Notes under the pieces: model-generated
The model's database searches: none
The model's input: only the letters and a program-made list of their open reading frames with translations
What the model was told of the DNA's origin: nothing
Source: JAYUJH01 sp043765375
GTDB lineage: Bacteria; Pseudomonadota; Alphaproteobacteria; Rickettsiales; UBA998
Assembly (NCBI GenBank): GCA_043765375.1
Contig: JAYUJH010000017.1
Location: 124,001-188,000, forward strand
DNA length: 64,000 nucleotides
Direction: 5' to 3'
Program-made: the position numbers and the translations under genes
Shown here: piece after piece, positions 16,001 to 23,139 of the stretch
How the letters are laid out: each line of letters starts with the position of its first letter
How positions within the stretch are numbered: position 1 is the stretch's first letter

Positions 16001-17216
16001 GTTCAAACACCAAATCATGCTCTATTGGGTCTAAATCAGTGATTAACAACGACCATGCAACTGCTGATGCTGCACCTGATCCCCGCCCAGGGCCCACTGG
16101 AATATTTTGCTGTTTGCTCCATTTAATAAAGTCAGATACGATTAAAAAATATCCGGGAAATCCCATATTAATTATAACGCCTAGCTCATAATCTAGGCGT
16201 GCATAGTATATTTTCGCAACCTCCTCACGCGCAGCATTATCCATATCATCACGCCAGATTAACGCCTGCAAACGTTGTGCAAGACCATCATGCGCCGCTT
16301 TGCGCAGTGCATCTGCCTCTGAGAGTGCAACTCCGCCCTCAACCATGTTATAAGATGGCAATATTGGCTTGCGTGATGGCGATCTCACAGCGCAACGTTG
16401 TGCAACAATATGCGTATTTTCCAACGCCTCGGGCAAATCCGCAAATAATTTGCATATCTCCGCGTTGCTTTTCAGGCGATGCTCGGGCGTTAAGCGACGG
16501 CGATTATCCTCATTAACATATCTCCCTTGCGCAATACAAATCAACGCATCATGCGCTTCATACATTTCCGTACCATGAAAATATGCGTCATTAGTTGCAA
16601 TAATTGGAATATTTAACTCGGTTGCAATTTGCAAGAAATGCGGCTCTGTTGTTGTTTCATCAGATAAACCATGGCGCATAATTTCTAGATAAAATCTCCC
16701 TGAAAATATCTCCGCTAATTGTTTAGCATATTCATAAGCAACATCTGTTTTGCCTCGCAAAATTGCTTTGCCGATTGCCCCCGCAATCCCACCACTTAAG
16801 GCGATTAATCCGTCACTATATTTTGCCAAGTTAGCGAGTGAAATTAGCGGCATATTAGCATGTTGTGGGTGCATATAAGAATCGCTCACCACTTGCATCA
16901 AATTGCCATATCCCGCCTCATTTTTGGCGAGCAACAATAACTCATCATATTCATCAGTTGCAGCATCTTTATTCATTGGAATTAAGCGAAACTTGCAGCC
17001 GATGATTGGTTGCACCCCCGCTTTGCAGCACGCCTCGGAGAACTCCAACGCACCAAACATATTATGTGCATCAGTGATGGCGAGTGCAGCGAACCCTTCC
17101 GTTTGTGCAATTTTGATTAAGGCAGGGACTTTAATCGCCCCTTCCAGCAGTGAATAGCTACTCGCCACCCGCAATGGAATATAGGTTTTCGGCACATGAT
17201 GATTTATATTAGACAT
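13032..17216 (-). CDS. dnaE: DNA polymerase III alpha subunit, interrupted by a DUF559 element
   Basis: Replicative polymerase. The start chosen is the ATG at 17216 (MSNINHHVPKTYIPLRVAS), which places the PHP domain at the usual distance; an in-frame ATG at 17261 would add 15 residues. Domains in order: PHP (about 1-280), palm/fingers with the catalytic aspartates in MPDFDIDFCQERRDE, the GRGSGAASAVAWSL block, KFDFLGLKTLSVL, then an insertion of about 223 residues, then NDEPTYELLRAGNGVGVFQFES and the finger block GALYRPGPMDNIP, the helix-hairpin-helix region, and a C-terminal OB fold (MAGIVMGRKFKNSQRGRFAF). Without the insertion the length is that of a normal DnaE. The frame is open throughout, so the insertion is translated unless removed from the protein. 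Confidence 0.96.
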   Translation of the reverse strand: MSNINHHVPKTYIPLRVASSYSLLEGAIKVPALIKIAQTEGFAALAITDAHNMFGALEFSEACCKAGVQPIIGCKFRLIPMNKDAATDEYDELLLLAKNEAGYGNLMQVVSDSYMHPQHANMPLISLANLAKYSDGLIALSGGIAGAIGKAILRGKTDVAYEYAKQLAEIFSGRFYLEIMRHGLSDETTTEPHFLQIATELNIPIIATNDAYFHGTEMYEAHDALICIAQGRYVNEDNRRRLTPEHRLKSNAEICKLFADLPEALENTHIVAQRCAVRSPSRKPILPSYNMVEGGVALSEADALRKAAHDGLAQRLQALIWRDDMDNAAREEVAKIYYARLDYELGVIINMGFPGYFLIVSDFIKWSKQQNIPVGPGRGSGAASAVAWSLLITDLDPIEHDLVFERFLNPERVSMPDFDIDFCQERRDEVIKYVQTKYGADRVAQIITFGKLQARAVLRDVGRVLQMPYGQIDRISKLVPNNPANPVTLAQAIELEPLLKAQMKEDESVRKLVDISLKLEGLYRHASTHAAGVVIADRPLSELVPLYSDGKSTMPVVQFSMKYAEEAGLVKFDFLGLKTLSVLAKAVKMVNNQVDTKTPHGSTSPFGLVSPTLPQGESSFLLQQDYGQPQNHELGNSSPPLAGGGRGRGDSEITFANRQHYALHIKDFAREMRKNPTEAENKLWQLLRNQQTNHKFRRQHNIDGRYIADLICLEQRLIIEIDGGQHNENNQDQVRTSYLEANNFRIMRFWNNEILENIEGCYEIILAELQNYTPHGLPALTLGAPALPQGESKVGENAQSTFNSPLAGEFMSASHEWGGGKNKKTLKLEYISLNDEPTYELLRAGNGVGVFQFESVGMRETLKKLKPDRLGDLIALGALYRPGPMDNIPTYIACKHGKEQPDYLHPSLEGVLKETYGVIIYQEQVQKIAQILSGYTLGGADLLRRAMGKKIQSEMNAQRKIFVDGAANNNVPTSQANEIFDLVAKFAGYGFNKAHAAAYGLIGYQTAYLKANHPYEFIAASMSYDMHNTDKLNLFKQDAAAMNIRILPPDINASDADFSVQTDLQGKHIRYALAALKNVGEQAMQDLVHERKRGGKYKNIYDVMERLDTKIINKRSLENLIMAGAFDLLHPNRAQLFASIEMMINYGQQQTEERNSAQISLFGEDTGGAIPPPALMQIANWEAMEGLNREYQAVGFYLSAHPLDGYGFALKQMRVKTSQDLPALLGDQYRKITMAGIVMGRKFKNSQRGRFAFVQMSDATGVYEATIYDEKLMDSARDLLELGKMLLLEVDAKSGEDGGMRLIIQSMSLLEDSIKATAKSASINEITLVVDNVNAVNRLKQLFPPPSNYGAIVHLRIPLDEKRHALIKLGGNYNLTHENIIELSQNAGIKLWVG
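14757..14809 (-). repeat. Module B2 of the GC-rich palindromic family, in dnaE
   Basis: In dnaE orientation reads ACTCCCCCCTTGCGGGGGAA, a variable part containing GTGCATCGCAC, then a run of ten Gs. It encodes NSPLAGEFMSASHEWGGG. The short palindrome GTGCATCGCAC also occurs twice next to mreB (49097-49143). The poly-G run is a likely slippage site. Confidence 0.8.
14841..14900 (-). repeat. Module A2 of the GC-rich palindromic family, in dnaE
   Basis: In dnaE orientation begins ACCCCTCACGGC and ends in the hairpin GCTCTCCCTCAAGGGGAGAGC. It encodes TPHGLPALTLGAPALPQGES. It is the counterpart of A1 on the other side of the DUF559 domain. Confidence 0.8.
15270..15310 (-). repeat. Module B1 of the GC-rich palindromic family, in dnaE
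   Basis: Hairpin around CTCCCCTTGCGGGAG followed by GGGGCAGGGGGAGGGGTG in dnaE orientation. It encodes NSSPPLAGGGRGRGD immediately before the DUF559 domain. Confidence 0.8.
15363..15425 (-). repeat. Module A1 of the GC-rich palindromic family, in dnaE
   Basis: Begins ACCCCTCACGGTTC and ends with the hairpin ACTCTCCCGCAAGGGGAGAGT in dnaE orientation. It encodes TPHGSTSPFGLVSPTLPQGES. With B1 it forms the upstream direct repeat of the element. Confidence 0.8.
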
Positions 17217-17622
17217 GAGGATATATATATCGTTGTTGCATGACAAAAGCAAATTAATCATTATGTTCTATTGACATGATTAATCTGTGGCTTTTGTTAG
17301 TGAAATCCACCTTCACCATTGTATGGATACCAGCCTTTATTTTCTCCTCCCTCCGTCGGGGGGCTGGTATGACGTGGCGAGATTTTTGACTTTACACTCC
17401 CGTCATACCAGCGCAGGCTGGTATCCACCTTTGCCCTTATTCAAACAAAAAATGAAAGCATGACCATAATCTCCAGTAATCCAAATACAAACATCAATAA
17501 TTTGCAAATATTCACCCTCTCGTAACTCATTTGTAACAATAACGTCATATTGTGATGCTAATATAAAATTATCAAATAAATAATAATAACAAATATATAT
17601 AAATTAAATTAGGAGAATAGAG
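17217..17622. other. Intergenic region with two GGTATGAC palindromes
   Basis: The 406-bp gap between the divergently read dnaE and the gene at 17623 holds a long-form palindrome (17324-17374), an inverted short form (17401-17428) and otherwise AT-rich DNA that should carry both promoters. No further coding sequence was recognised. Confidence 0.6.
17324..17428. repeat. Pair of oppositely oriented GGTATGAC palindromes
   Basis: 17324-17374 reads TGGATACCAGCC, a TTTATTTTCTCCTCCCTCCG filler, then GGGGCTGGTATGACG. 17401-17428 reads CGTCATACCAGCGCAGGCTGGTATCCAC, i.e. the reverse orientation of the short form with 8-bp perfect arms. The two are 26 bp apart. Confidence 0.85.
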
Positions 17623-18495
17623 ATGATTTTTGGTTGGTCAGAAGATGAAAAAAGAAAAGAAAAAAATGATAACATGACTACCCCTGAGTTGATTGAACAG
17701 AAAGCGACGTTGGAAAGAAAGTTAGCAACAGAGCCGAAAAATAATAAAATAATGGCTCCAAAAAGTACAACTTTAGAAGCTTTAGAGAGTGCAAATGAAG
17801 AATTAAGTTATAGAGAAAAAGAAGAAAGTAAAATAAAAAATTTAACTGATCGAAAAAAAGATCTTGAGAAAAGTGCGGAAGGAAAGTCGGAAACATATGA
17901 TTTGAATAAAGTAACGGCAGAGTTAAAAGAGTTGATGCAACAGCATGAAAGAGATAACAGAAAAGGTTCGTATGCTAGGGAAAACGACACTACAAATGAA
18001 GCGGAATTAAAACCAAAAGCAGGCGTAGCAGCTGCATCATCTGCTGTAACAGTAGCAAAAAAAGCTGAGGAAAATCCGCCTGTAGATAAGCAAAAACCAA
18101 CTGAAGCTAACCCATTAAATTATCAGGAAGCTGTTTGGAATAACTCAGATAAGCCACCTTCAAAAAAACCTGTTATAAATCTTGCAGCAATAGCTGATAA
18201 TGAATATGGTTTTGGTAATACTGGGAAAGAAGTGGAGTTTGTGCAAGATGCAATAAAAGTGGAAAAAGATGGTAATTTTGGCTATGAAACAAAAAGAAAG
18301 TTGCAAGAAATACAAGAAGCAAATGGACTTGACCCAGACGGGATTGTGGGTGTGAAAACCATGGCTCTGTTAGCCTCAGGAAACTTCAAAAATCCAAATA
18401 TTCAAGGTGCAACTAATGTTGCAAATGTATGTCCTCCGTCAGACACAGGAAATAATCCCACCCTTTTAGCAAGTTCTAAACTTCCTCCAAAGTAA
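17623..18495 (+). CDS. Coiled-coil protein with C-terminal peptidoglycan-binding-like domain
   Basis: A 290-residue protein with a strong ribosome-binding site (TTAGGAGAA) before the ATG. Residues about 1-125 are extremely Lys/Glu-rich and probably helical or coiled (MIFGWSEDEKRKEKNDN, then ELIEQKATLERKL). A low-complexity Ala/Pro/Lys linker follows. Residues about 195-255 match the small peptidoglycan-binding helical domain: GKEVEFVQDAIKVEKDGNFG then LQEIQEANGLDPDGIVGVKT, with the typical D-G-x-x-G-x-x-T turn. There is no signal peptide. The gene is more A-rich than its neighbours and is followed by a clear terminator. A second protein with a similar domain is at 47165. Function unknown. Confidence 0.75.
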   Translation: MIFGWSEDEKRKEKNDNMTTPELIEQKATLERKLATEPKNNKIMAPKSTTLEALESANEELSYREKEESKIKNLTDRKKDLEKSAEGKSETYDLNKVTAELKELMQQHERDNRKGSYARENDTTNEAELKPKAGVAAASSAVTVAKKAEENPPVDKQKPTEANPLNYQEAVWNNSDKPPSKKPVINLAAIADNEYGFGNTGKEVEFVQDAIKVEKDGNFGYETKRKLQEIQEANGLDPDGIVGVKTMALLASGNFKNPNIQGATNVANVCPPSDTGNNPTLLASSKLPPK

Positions 18496-18514
18496 TAAAA
18501 ACAAAGTAAATATT

Positions 18515-18547
18515 CCCCGCCCATAATCACAATTGGGTGGGGGTTTT
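18515..18547 (+). terminator. Rho-independent terminator
   Basis: Stem CCCCGCCCA (18515-18523) and TGGGTGGGG (18534-18542), with one G-U pair, a 10-base loop and a following GTTTT. It closes the transcript of the peptidoglycan-binding-like gene. Confidence 0.8.
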
Positions 18548-18602
18548 GCGTTGTGGGGAGAGGTGCGGGTTGTGTCAATTTAGTTTGTGCATGGCGTTTT
18601 AT

Positions 18603-18674
18603 ATGAATACCAGTATTTCCCCCATGGATACCAGTATTTATTTTCTCCTCCCTCTGTCGGAGGCTGATATGACA
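18603..18674. repeat. Diverged GGTATGAC long-form repeat
   Basis: Two left arms (GAATACCAGTATT and GGATACCAGTATT), the CTCCTCCCTCTG filler and a mutated right arm GGCTGATATGAC. The stem is damaged relative to the copy at 17324. Confidence 0.75.
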
Positions 18675-18869
18675 CCCGCATATATGTGATGCAGTCATAA
18701 ATATTGCACGCACAACCCACCCCCCAAAAAAATCAAATTAATCTGTTGCTTATGCTTGAGAGTTAGCATAAAATGTTTGTTGTAAAATTAAATATCAATA
18801 ACCAGATATTTAATAATCAGATATCAATAACCAAAAATAATCAGTTAAAATATAGATTAATATTAAAAT

Positions 18870-19385
18870 ATGAATCAGCCACATAATTCTCAGCGCACCA
18901 AAAATGCAAATCAATCAAGCGAGCCAGCAAATGAATTGTCAAATGCGCAAATGCTAGGGAATGCTCAGATAAATATATTTGATACTAACAAAGCGCATGA
19001 TTTTCTTCAGCAAAACATCACCGAATTGTTCAAAACCATAGCGACTGATCCTAATATGCCAAATGGCACTAGCATCAAAAAAGCGGCAGATTGCATCGGT
19101 AGGCTAACTCACATATTTGTGGATTATTTGCAGCATAACATCATGTTGGTGGAGGAAAACCGCGAGCTTTATCGCCAGTTGGAGTTGCGAGGGGCGGAAT
19201 GCGATTCGTATCTTGATGAAATTAGCATTTTGCAACAGCATTTGCAGCATTGGAAGGAATATTACGCCGCTAACGCAGATTTATTCGCCCCCGACCCTGT
19301 TGAGATAATCGCAGGTTCACAGCCACATAATATACAGTCACATAGTATGTTGAGAAAAACTCCATCTTCTGATGAGGGCGCATGA
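18870..19385 (+). CDS. Hypothetical protein translationally coupled to zapA
   Basis: A 171-residue soluble protein. Residues 1-45 are Asn/Ser/Gln-rich and probably disordered; residues about 48-150 are helical, with a coiled-coil-like run HNIMLVEENRELYRQLELRG and SYLDEISILQQHLQHWKEYY. Its stop overlaps the zapA start (ATGA), so the two are co-translated. Coupling to a Z-ring protein and the heptad-like pattern suggest a division-related coiled coil comparable in style to ZapB, but no homology to ZapB is claimed. The two-gene layout (short helical protein then zapA) is the main evidence for a shared role. Confidence 0.7.
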   Translation: MNQPHNSQRTKNANQSSEPANELSNAQMLGNAQINIFDTNKAHDFLQQNITELFKTIATDPNMPNGTSIKKAADCIGRLTHIFVDYLQHNIMLVEENRELYRQLELRGAECDSYLDEISILQQHLQHWKEYYAANADLFAPDPVEIIAGSQPHNIQSHSMLRKTPSSDEGA

Positions 19386-19759
19386 AAAAAGTTGAGTTCG
19401 TCATTAATCGCCGTAAATATCAGTTGATCGTGGAAGCAGAGCAAGCAGTGCAGTTGCAGCAACTCTCCGCCGAGGTGGACGGCAGGGCAAGCAAGATTGC
19501 AAGTGCAAATCCGCAAGCTGATGAGGCAACGGTGTTGATGATGACTTGCCTGATCTTAGCCGATGAACTTTATGAAGCAAGGCAAGAAGCGGGTGCATTA
19601 CATGAAACTTTCATGTTGGCGCAGCCCGAATTGCAGCATTTATTTCCCTCATCGCATTTGCGGGAGCATTTCCATGAGTCGGAGCAGAAAATTAGCGCAA
19701 TCATGGATAATGTGGTGCAGGCGTTGGATAGGATAATCCGCCCCTCCCATGAGCAATAA
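19382..19759 (+). CDS. zapA: Cell division protein ZapA
   Basis: A 125-residue ZapA: the N-terminal beta-hairpin domain KKVEFVINRRKYQLIVEAEQ, the block LQQLSAEVDGRASKIASANP, and the helix VLMMTCLILADELYEARQEA, as in the family (usually about 100-125 residues). ZapA tetramers crosslink FtsZ filaments at the Z-ring. It overlaps the preceding coiled-coil gene by four bases and is followed after three bases by cysNC, so one transcript may carry all three. The link to sulfate assimilation is likely only positional. Confidence 0.9.
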   Translation: MKKVEFVINRRKYQLIVEAEQAVQLQQLSAEVDGRASKIASANPQADEATVLMMTCLILADELYEARQEAGALHETFMLAQPELQHLFPSSHLREHFHESEQKISAIMDNVVQALDRIIRPSHEQ

Positions 19760-19762
19760 AGC

Positions 19763-21799
19763 ATGAGCAATGAAAGAGTGCATTGCAATATGGAACAGCA
19801 ACAGCTAAATATTGTGATGGTGGGGCATGTTGACCACGGTAAATCCACGTTGATTGGGCGATTGATTTATGAAATGAATGCGCTGCCTGACGGCAAATAT
19901 GAGCAAATCGTTAAATCATGTGATAAAAGGGGGGTATCATTTGAGTGGGCGTATTTGATGGACGCATTGCAGGCGGAGCGGGCGCAAAATATCACGATAG
20001 ATATTACGCAATTTTGGTTGCGCACTCCAAAGCGTGATTATGTGCTGATTGATGCACCGGGGCATCATGAGTTTTTGCGCAATATGTTCACAGGTGCAGC
20101 GGAGGCGGATATTGCTATTTTGCTGGTTGACGCATGTGACGGAATGCAGGAACAAACTCGCAAGCACGCATATTTGCTTTATTTGCTGGGTATAAAGCGC
20201 ATTATTATAGTGATAAATAAAATGGATAAGGTGGGCTATGCGCAAAATATGTTTGCCAAAATTGCGCAGGAGTGTGAGGATTATTTGCAGCAAATTGGGC
20301 TGGTTGCGTTAAATATTATTCCAATTTCAGCATATAATGGTGAGATGTTGAAGCAACGTGGTGAAAATATGGGCTGGTATGATGGGTTGACTATTATTGA
20401 GGCACTAGAGGATTTTTCTATTGATGAGCCATCACAAAAAAACAATGTTCAAAAATCTGGAGAGCAAAATATTGGGGCGCAAAAATATGGATTATTAAGG
20501 TTTTGTGTGCAAGATGTATATCGTTTTGATGAAAGGCGAATTATTGCAGGTATGATATTATCTGGAGAAATGCGAGTTGGTGATGAAATATTAATTTCAC
20601 CGCATAATTATCAGGCAAAAATTGCAACTATAATCACCCCAAAAAGCGAGAACAATGGGGGTGATAATTTTGTAAATCATCATTTTGAAGTTGCGAATAG
20701 TAATTATTCTCAACAAATCACGGCGCAACAAGCTATGGCGCAACAAATTATAGCAAGGCGAGGAGAATCTGTTGGCATAATATTGGAGCAGCAAAGATTT
20801 GTGGAGCGTGGCCATGTGATAAGCCATGAAAACGATGCGCCGATTTTGAGCAATCAATTATATATGCGTTTATTTTGGCTGGGAGCGCAACCATTACAAT
20901 TTGGCAAACAATATATGCTAAGATTGCATAATTCAGAGTTTGTGGCGGAGTTGCGCCATATTAATTATGTGTTAGATACTAATGATTTGCAGCAAAGCCA
21001 AGCAGAAATTGTGGTGCAAAATCAAGCAGCCGATGTGTTGTGGCAGGTGCGGGGTTTGGCAATTTTTGATGAATATGACGATATTCAAGCGATGGGTCGT
21101 AGCGTGGTAATGCAAGATGGGCGCATTGTGGCGGGCGGATTGGTGACAATGTGCAACCATGATGGGCAATATTTGCCTGATATGCGCACTTCTCCCAAAA
21201 TCATTACTTCCAATAATTTGACGCTAGAGAATATGGAAATAACGGCAGCGCAACGGCAATTAATTAATGGTCATTCGGGTGGAATATTATGGTTCACGGG
21301 GCTTTCTGGGTCGGGTAAATCTACACTTGCCAAGGAGTTGCAAAAGCAATTATTCACTCGTGGTTATCAAGTTTATGTGCTGGACGGGGATAATATTCGC
21401 CAAGGGTTGAATGCGGATTTAGGCTTCAGCCCCAAAGATAGAGGCGAAAATATCCGTCGCATTGGTGAAGTTGCTGCATTATTTGCTGATGCAGGAATGG
21501 TGGTTATCACCGCATTTATTTCACCGTATGCAGAGGATAGGCGCAAGGCTCGGGCAGCAGCACATGAGCTGTTCCACACGGTGCATATTAAAGCGGGAGT
21601 GGAGATTTGTGAAAGTCGGGACGTGAAGGGGTTATATAAAAAAGCAAGAAACGGCGAAATTAATGATTTTACTGGAGTTTCTGCCCCATATGAAGTTCCA
21701 GAAAATCCTGAATTAGTGCTGGATACGGAAATAATGAGCATTGATGATTGCATCGCAGAACTAACCGCTTATGTCACAAAATATTTTGGCAAAGCATAA
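19763..21799 (+). CDS. cysNC: Bifunctional sulfate adenylyltransferase large subunit/APS kinase
   Basis: Fusion of the GTPase CysN (residues about 1-470) with APS kinase CysC (about 480-678), activating sulfate to APS and then PAPS. GTPase motifs: GHVDHGKSTLIGRL, DAPGHHEFLRNMFTGA, NKMDKVGYA. Kinase motifs: P-loop GLSGSGKSTLAKEL, DGDNIRQGLNADLGF, and FISPYAEDRRKAR. The first ATG (19763) has little ribosome-binding site; a second ATG at 19790 (MEQQQLNIVMVGHVDHG) is a plausible start. The usual partner cysD is not adjacent. Odd features: Gln/Asn-rich insertions in the beta-barrel region (QKNNVQKSGEQNIGAQKYG, and the tandem-like QQITAQQAMAQQIIA) that typical CysN lacks. All catalytic motifs are intact. 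Confidence 0.95.
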   Translation: MSNERVHCNMEQQQLNIVMVGHVDHGKSTLIGRLIYEMNALPDGKYEQIVKSCDKRGVSFEWAYLMDALQAERAQNITIDITQFWLRTPKRDYVLIDAPGHHEFLRNMFTGAAEADIAILLVDACDGMQEQTRKHAYLLYLLGIKRIIIVINKMDKVGYAQNMFAKIAQECEDYLQQIGLVALNIIPISAYNGEMLKQRGENMGWYDGLTIIEALEDFSIDEPSQKNNVQKSGEQNIGAQKYGLLRFCVQDVYRFDERRIIAGMILSGEMRVGDEILISPHNYQAKIATIITPKSENNGGDNFVNHHFEVANSNYSQQITAQQAMAQQIIARRGESVGIILEQQRFVERGHVISHENDAPILSNQLYMRLFWLGAQPLQFGKQYMLRLHNSEFVAELRHINYVLDTNDLQQSQAEIVVQNQAADVLWQVRGLAIFDEYDDIQAMGRSVVMQDGRIVAGGLVTMCNHDGQYLPDMRTSPKIITSNNLTLENMEITAAQRQLINGHSGGILWFTGLSGSGKSTLAKELQKQLFTRGYQVYVLDGDNIRQGLNADLGFSPKDRGENIRRIGEVAALFADAGMVVITAFISPYAEDRRKARAAAHELFHTVHIKAGVEICESRDVKGLYKKARNGEINDFTGVSAPYEVPENPELVLDTEIMSIDDCIAELTAYVTKYFGKA

Positions 21800-21876
21800 G
21801 TTATATTGTGATTTCTATTGTTGTTTGCTGCAAATCGCAGTTTTGTTAGCGCATCAACGAAATCACAACGCAACCT
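21798..21876. repeat. Palindromic element family C, copy 1
   Basis: A 79-bp element: left end AAGTTATATTGTGATTTC, an inner TTGTTTGCTGCAAATCGCAG, right end GAAATCACAACGCAACCT. The ends are imperfect inverted repeats. It begins inside the cysNC stop codon. Related copies are at 22491-22585 and 46993-47043. Confidence 0.8.
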
Positions 21877-21899
21877 TATTTAGACTGATAGTTTTAACA

Positions 21900-22415
21900 T
21901 CATTTGGTGGAGCGCATAATTAATATCATTGAAATGCTATATAATGTGATGATTGCAATAATCATATGCAAATGAAACCGTTCCATGAATGTTTTTACGG
22001 CAACATCTTTGGCACGCACCAAAAGTTGTGGCCATGTGTATGAAACAAAATCACCCTGTGACATTAAATTAATCAGCTTGCCTTGCGCATCAACCACGGG
22101 CAGGTGGCGGAAACGCTCATTTGACATCACCCGCAACCATTCAACCACATCATCATTTTCTGATGCAAGTTTCAAATCCGAAGTCATTATCTGTGAAATT
22201 GGAGTGATATTAGCGTCCAACCCTTTGGCGAGCAACCTGCGCATAAAATCCCGCTCAGTGATAATCCCAATAGGAGTGTTTGCATCATCAACAACAACAC
22301 TTGCACCATAATTTTTGTCAGACATTGCCTGCACCGCTTTAATCACCATATCGGTTGGTTTGAAGGTCATCACTGCTGATTTAGTTTTGAACTCCATTCT
22401 ATCTTTTATTTTCAC
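21900..22415 (-). CDS. CBS-domain pair protein with C-terminal membrane anchor
   Basis: A 171-residue protein. Two CBS repeats span residues about 8-130: the first ends ASVVVDDANTPIGIITERDF, the second RHLPVVDAQGKLINLMSQGDFV. A final hydrophobic helix (HMIIAIITLYSISMILIM, residues about 150-167) should anchor it in the inner membrane. CBS pairs bind adenosyl ligands and act as sensors; in stand-alone form the target is usually unknown. AAGGATATTCC lies upstream on the minus strand in a sequence that supports the ATG at 22415. Family-C palindromes lie on both sides, at 21798-21876 and 22491-22585, making this gene look like a repeat-flanked cassette. Confidence 0.85.
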   Translation of the reverse strand: MKIKDRMEFKTKSAVMTFKPTDMVIKAVQAMSDKNYGASVVVDDANTPIGIITERDFMRRLLAKGLDANITPISQIMTSDLKLASENDDVVEWLRVMSNERFRHLPVVDAQGKLINLMSQGDFVSYTWPQLLVRAKDVAVKTFMERFHLHMIIAIITLYSISMILIMRSTK

Positions 22416-22490
22416 AAGGATATTCCTTTTTTATAGATTTTTTTATAATTTTATCTATAACATGATATTTATATATAGTAAAATTATTTT

Positions 22491-22585
22491 AGGTTATGCT
22501 GTTATTTCTACTGTTGCTTGCTGTAAATCGCATTTTCACTAAATTGTGATTTCACTGGCGCACCAACGAGATTACAACATAACCT
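22491..22585. repeat. Palindromic element family C, copy 2
   Basis: A 95-bp element with inverted ends AGGTTATGCTGTTATTTC and GAGATTACAACATAACCT, an inner TTGCTTGCTGTAAATCGCA matching copy 1, and an extra TTGTGATTTCACTGG. It lies between the start of the CBS gene and the TIGR03643 gene. Confidence 0.85.
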
Positions 22586-22608
22586 AGTTTTGAACATACG
22601 AAAAATCC

Positions 22609-22842
22609 ATGGCCATAAAACATAGTGAAGCATTTATCAGTGACATCATACGCATGGCGTGGGCGGACGATGTTTCATTTGATAAAATCAAAAAAGATAG
22701 GGGATTGAGTGAGTCCGAGGTGATTAAGATAATGCGAGCTAATTTGAAGGATAGTAGTTTCAGGCTATGGCGCAAGCGTGTTTCAGGCAGGAAAACTAAA
22801 CATGAAAGGCGAACTAAACTGAATATTGATATTTCGGTTTAG
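22609..22842 (+). CDS. TIGR03643 (DUF2805) family protein
   Basis: A 77-residue basic protein with the family pattern IIRMAWADDVSFDKIKKDRG, LSESEVIKIMR and the strongly conserved tail LKDSSFRLWRKRVSGRKTKH. It looks like a small helix-turn-helix-like nucleic-acid binder, but no function is established. It is a complete, single gene just downstream of a family-C palindrome. Confidence 0.9.
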   Translation: MAIKHSEAFISDIIRMAWADDVSFDKIKKDRGLSESEVIKIMRANLKDSSFRLWRKRVSGRKTKHERRTKLNIDISV

Positions 22843-22880
22843 TTATGCGCTTTACATTTTTATGGTGGTATGTGAATATC

Positions 22881-23078
22881 TCACTTTGTCACTATTAATA
22901 TAGCTAGGCACGCAAGAGCAACCCCTTGAAATATAACTCTCAGTTGCATCAACCGATTGCCGTGTTTTTTGTTTGATTCCCCACCTATTGCCATTAAGGC
23001 TATGCCAGTTGCCATTACGGCGAATGTGGCGAACATTGAGATAAACAAAAATATAACTAATATCTGATTCATAAACAT
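22881..23078 (-). CDS. Small HIG1-type twin-transmembrane protein
   Basis: A 65-residue protein with two membrane helices (ILVIFLFISMFATFAVMATGI at the N-terminus and VIFQGVALACLAILI at the end) joined by a short loop carrying NKKHGNRLMQLRVIFQGVA. That loop-plus-helix pattern (N-x-L/M-x-x-R-V-x-x-Q-G) matches the HIG1 domain family, which in alphaproteobacteria and mitochondria is associated with cytochrome oxidase assembly or stability. The first ATG (23078) and the second (23072) are both possible. Stand-alone gene; the respiratory role is inferred from the family. Confidence 0.75.
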   Translation of the reverse strand: MFMNQILVIFLFISMFATFAVMATGIALMAIGGESNKKHGNRLMQLRVIFQGVALACLAILIVTK

Positions 23079-23139
23079 ATTGTAGAACTAAATATATGTT
23101 AGTTCAAATTAAAATTATGTTATGGTGGGTTATGTTTTG

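Larger units (their letters stand above)
18496..18869. other. Intergenic region with terminator and palindrome
   Basis: A 374-bp gap holding the terminator of the preceding gene (18515-18547), a GGTATGAC-family repeat (18603-18674) and AT-rich DNA with three short AATAACCAGATAT-like direct repeats around 18790-18845, just before the next gene. No extra gene was seen. Confidence 0.6.
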
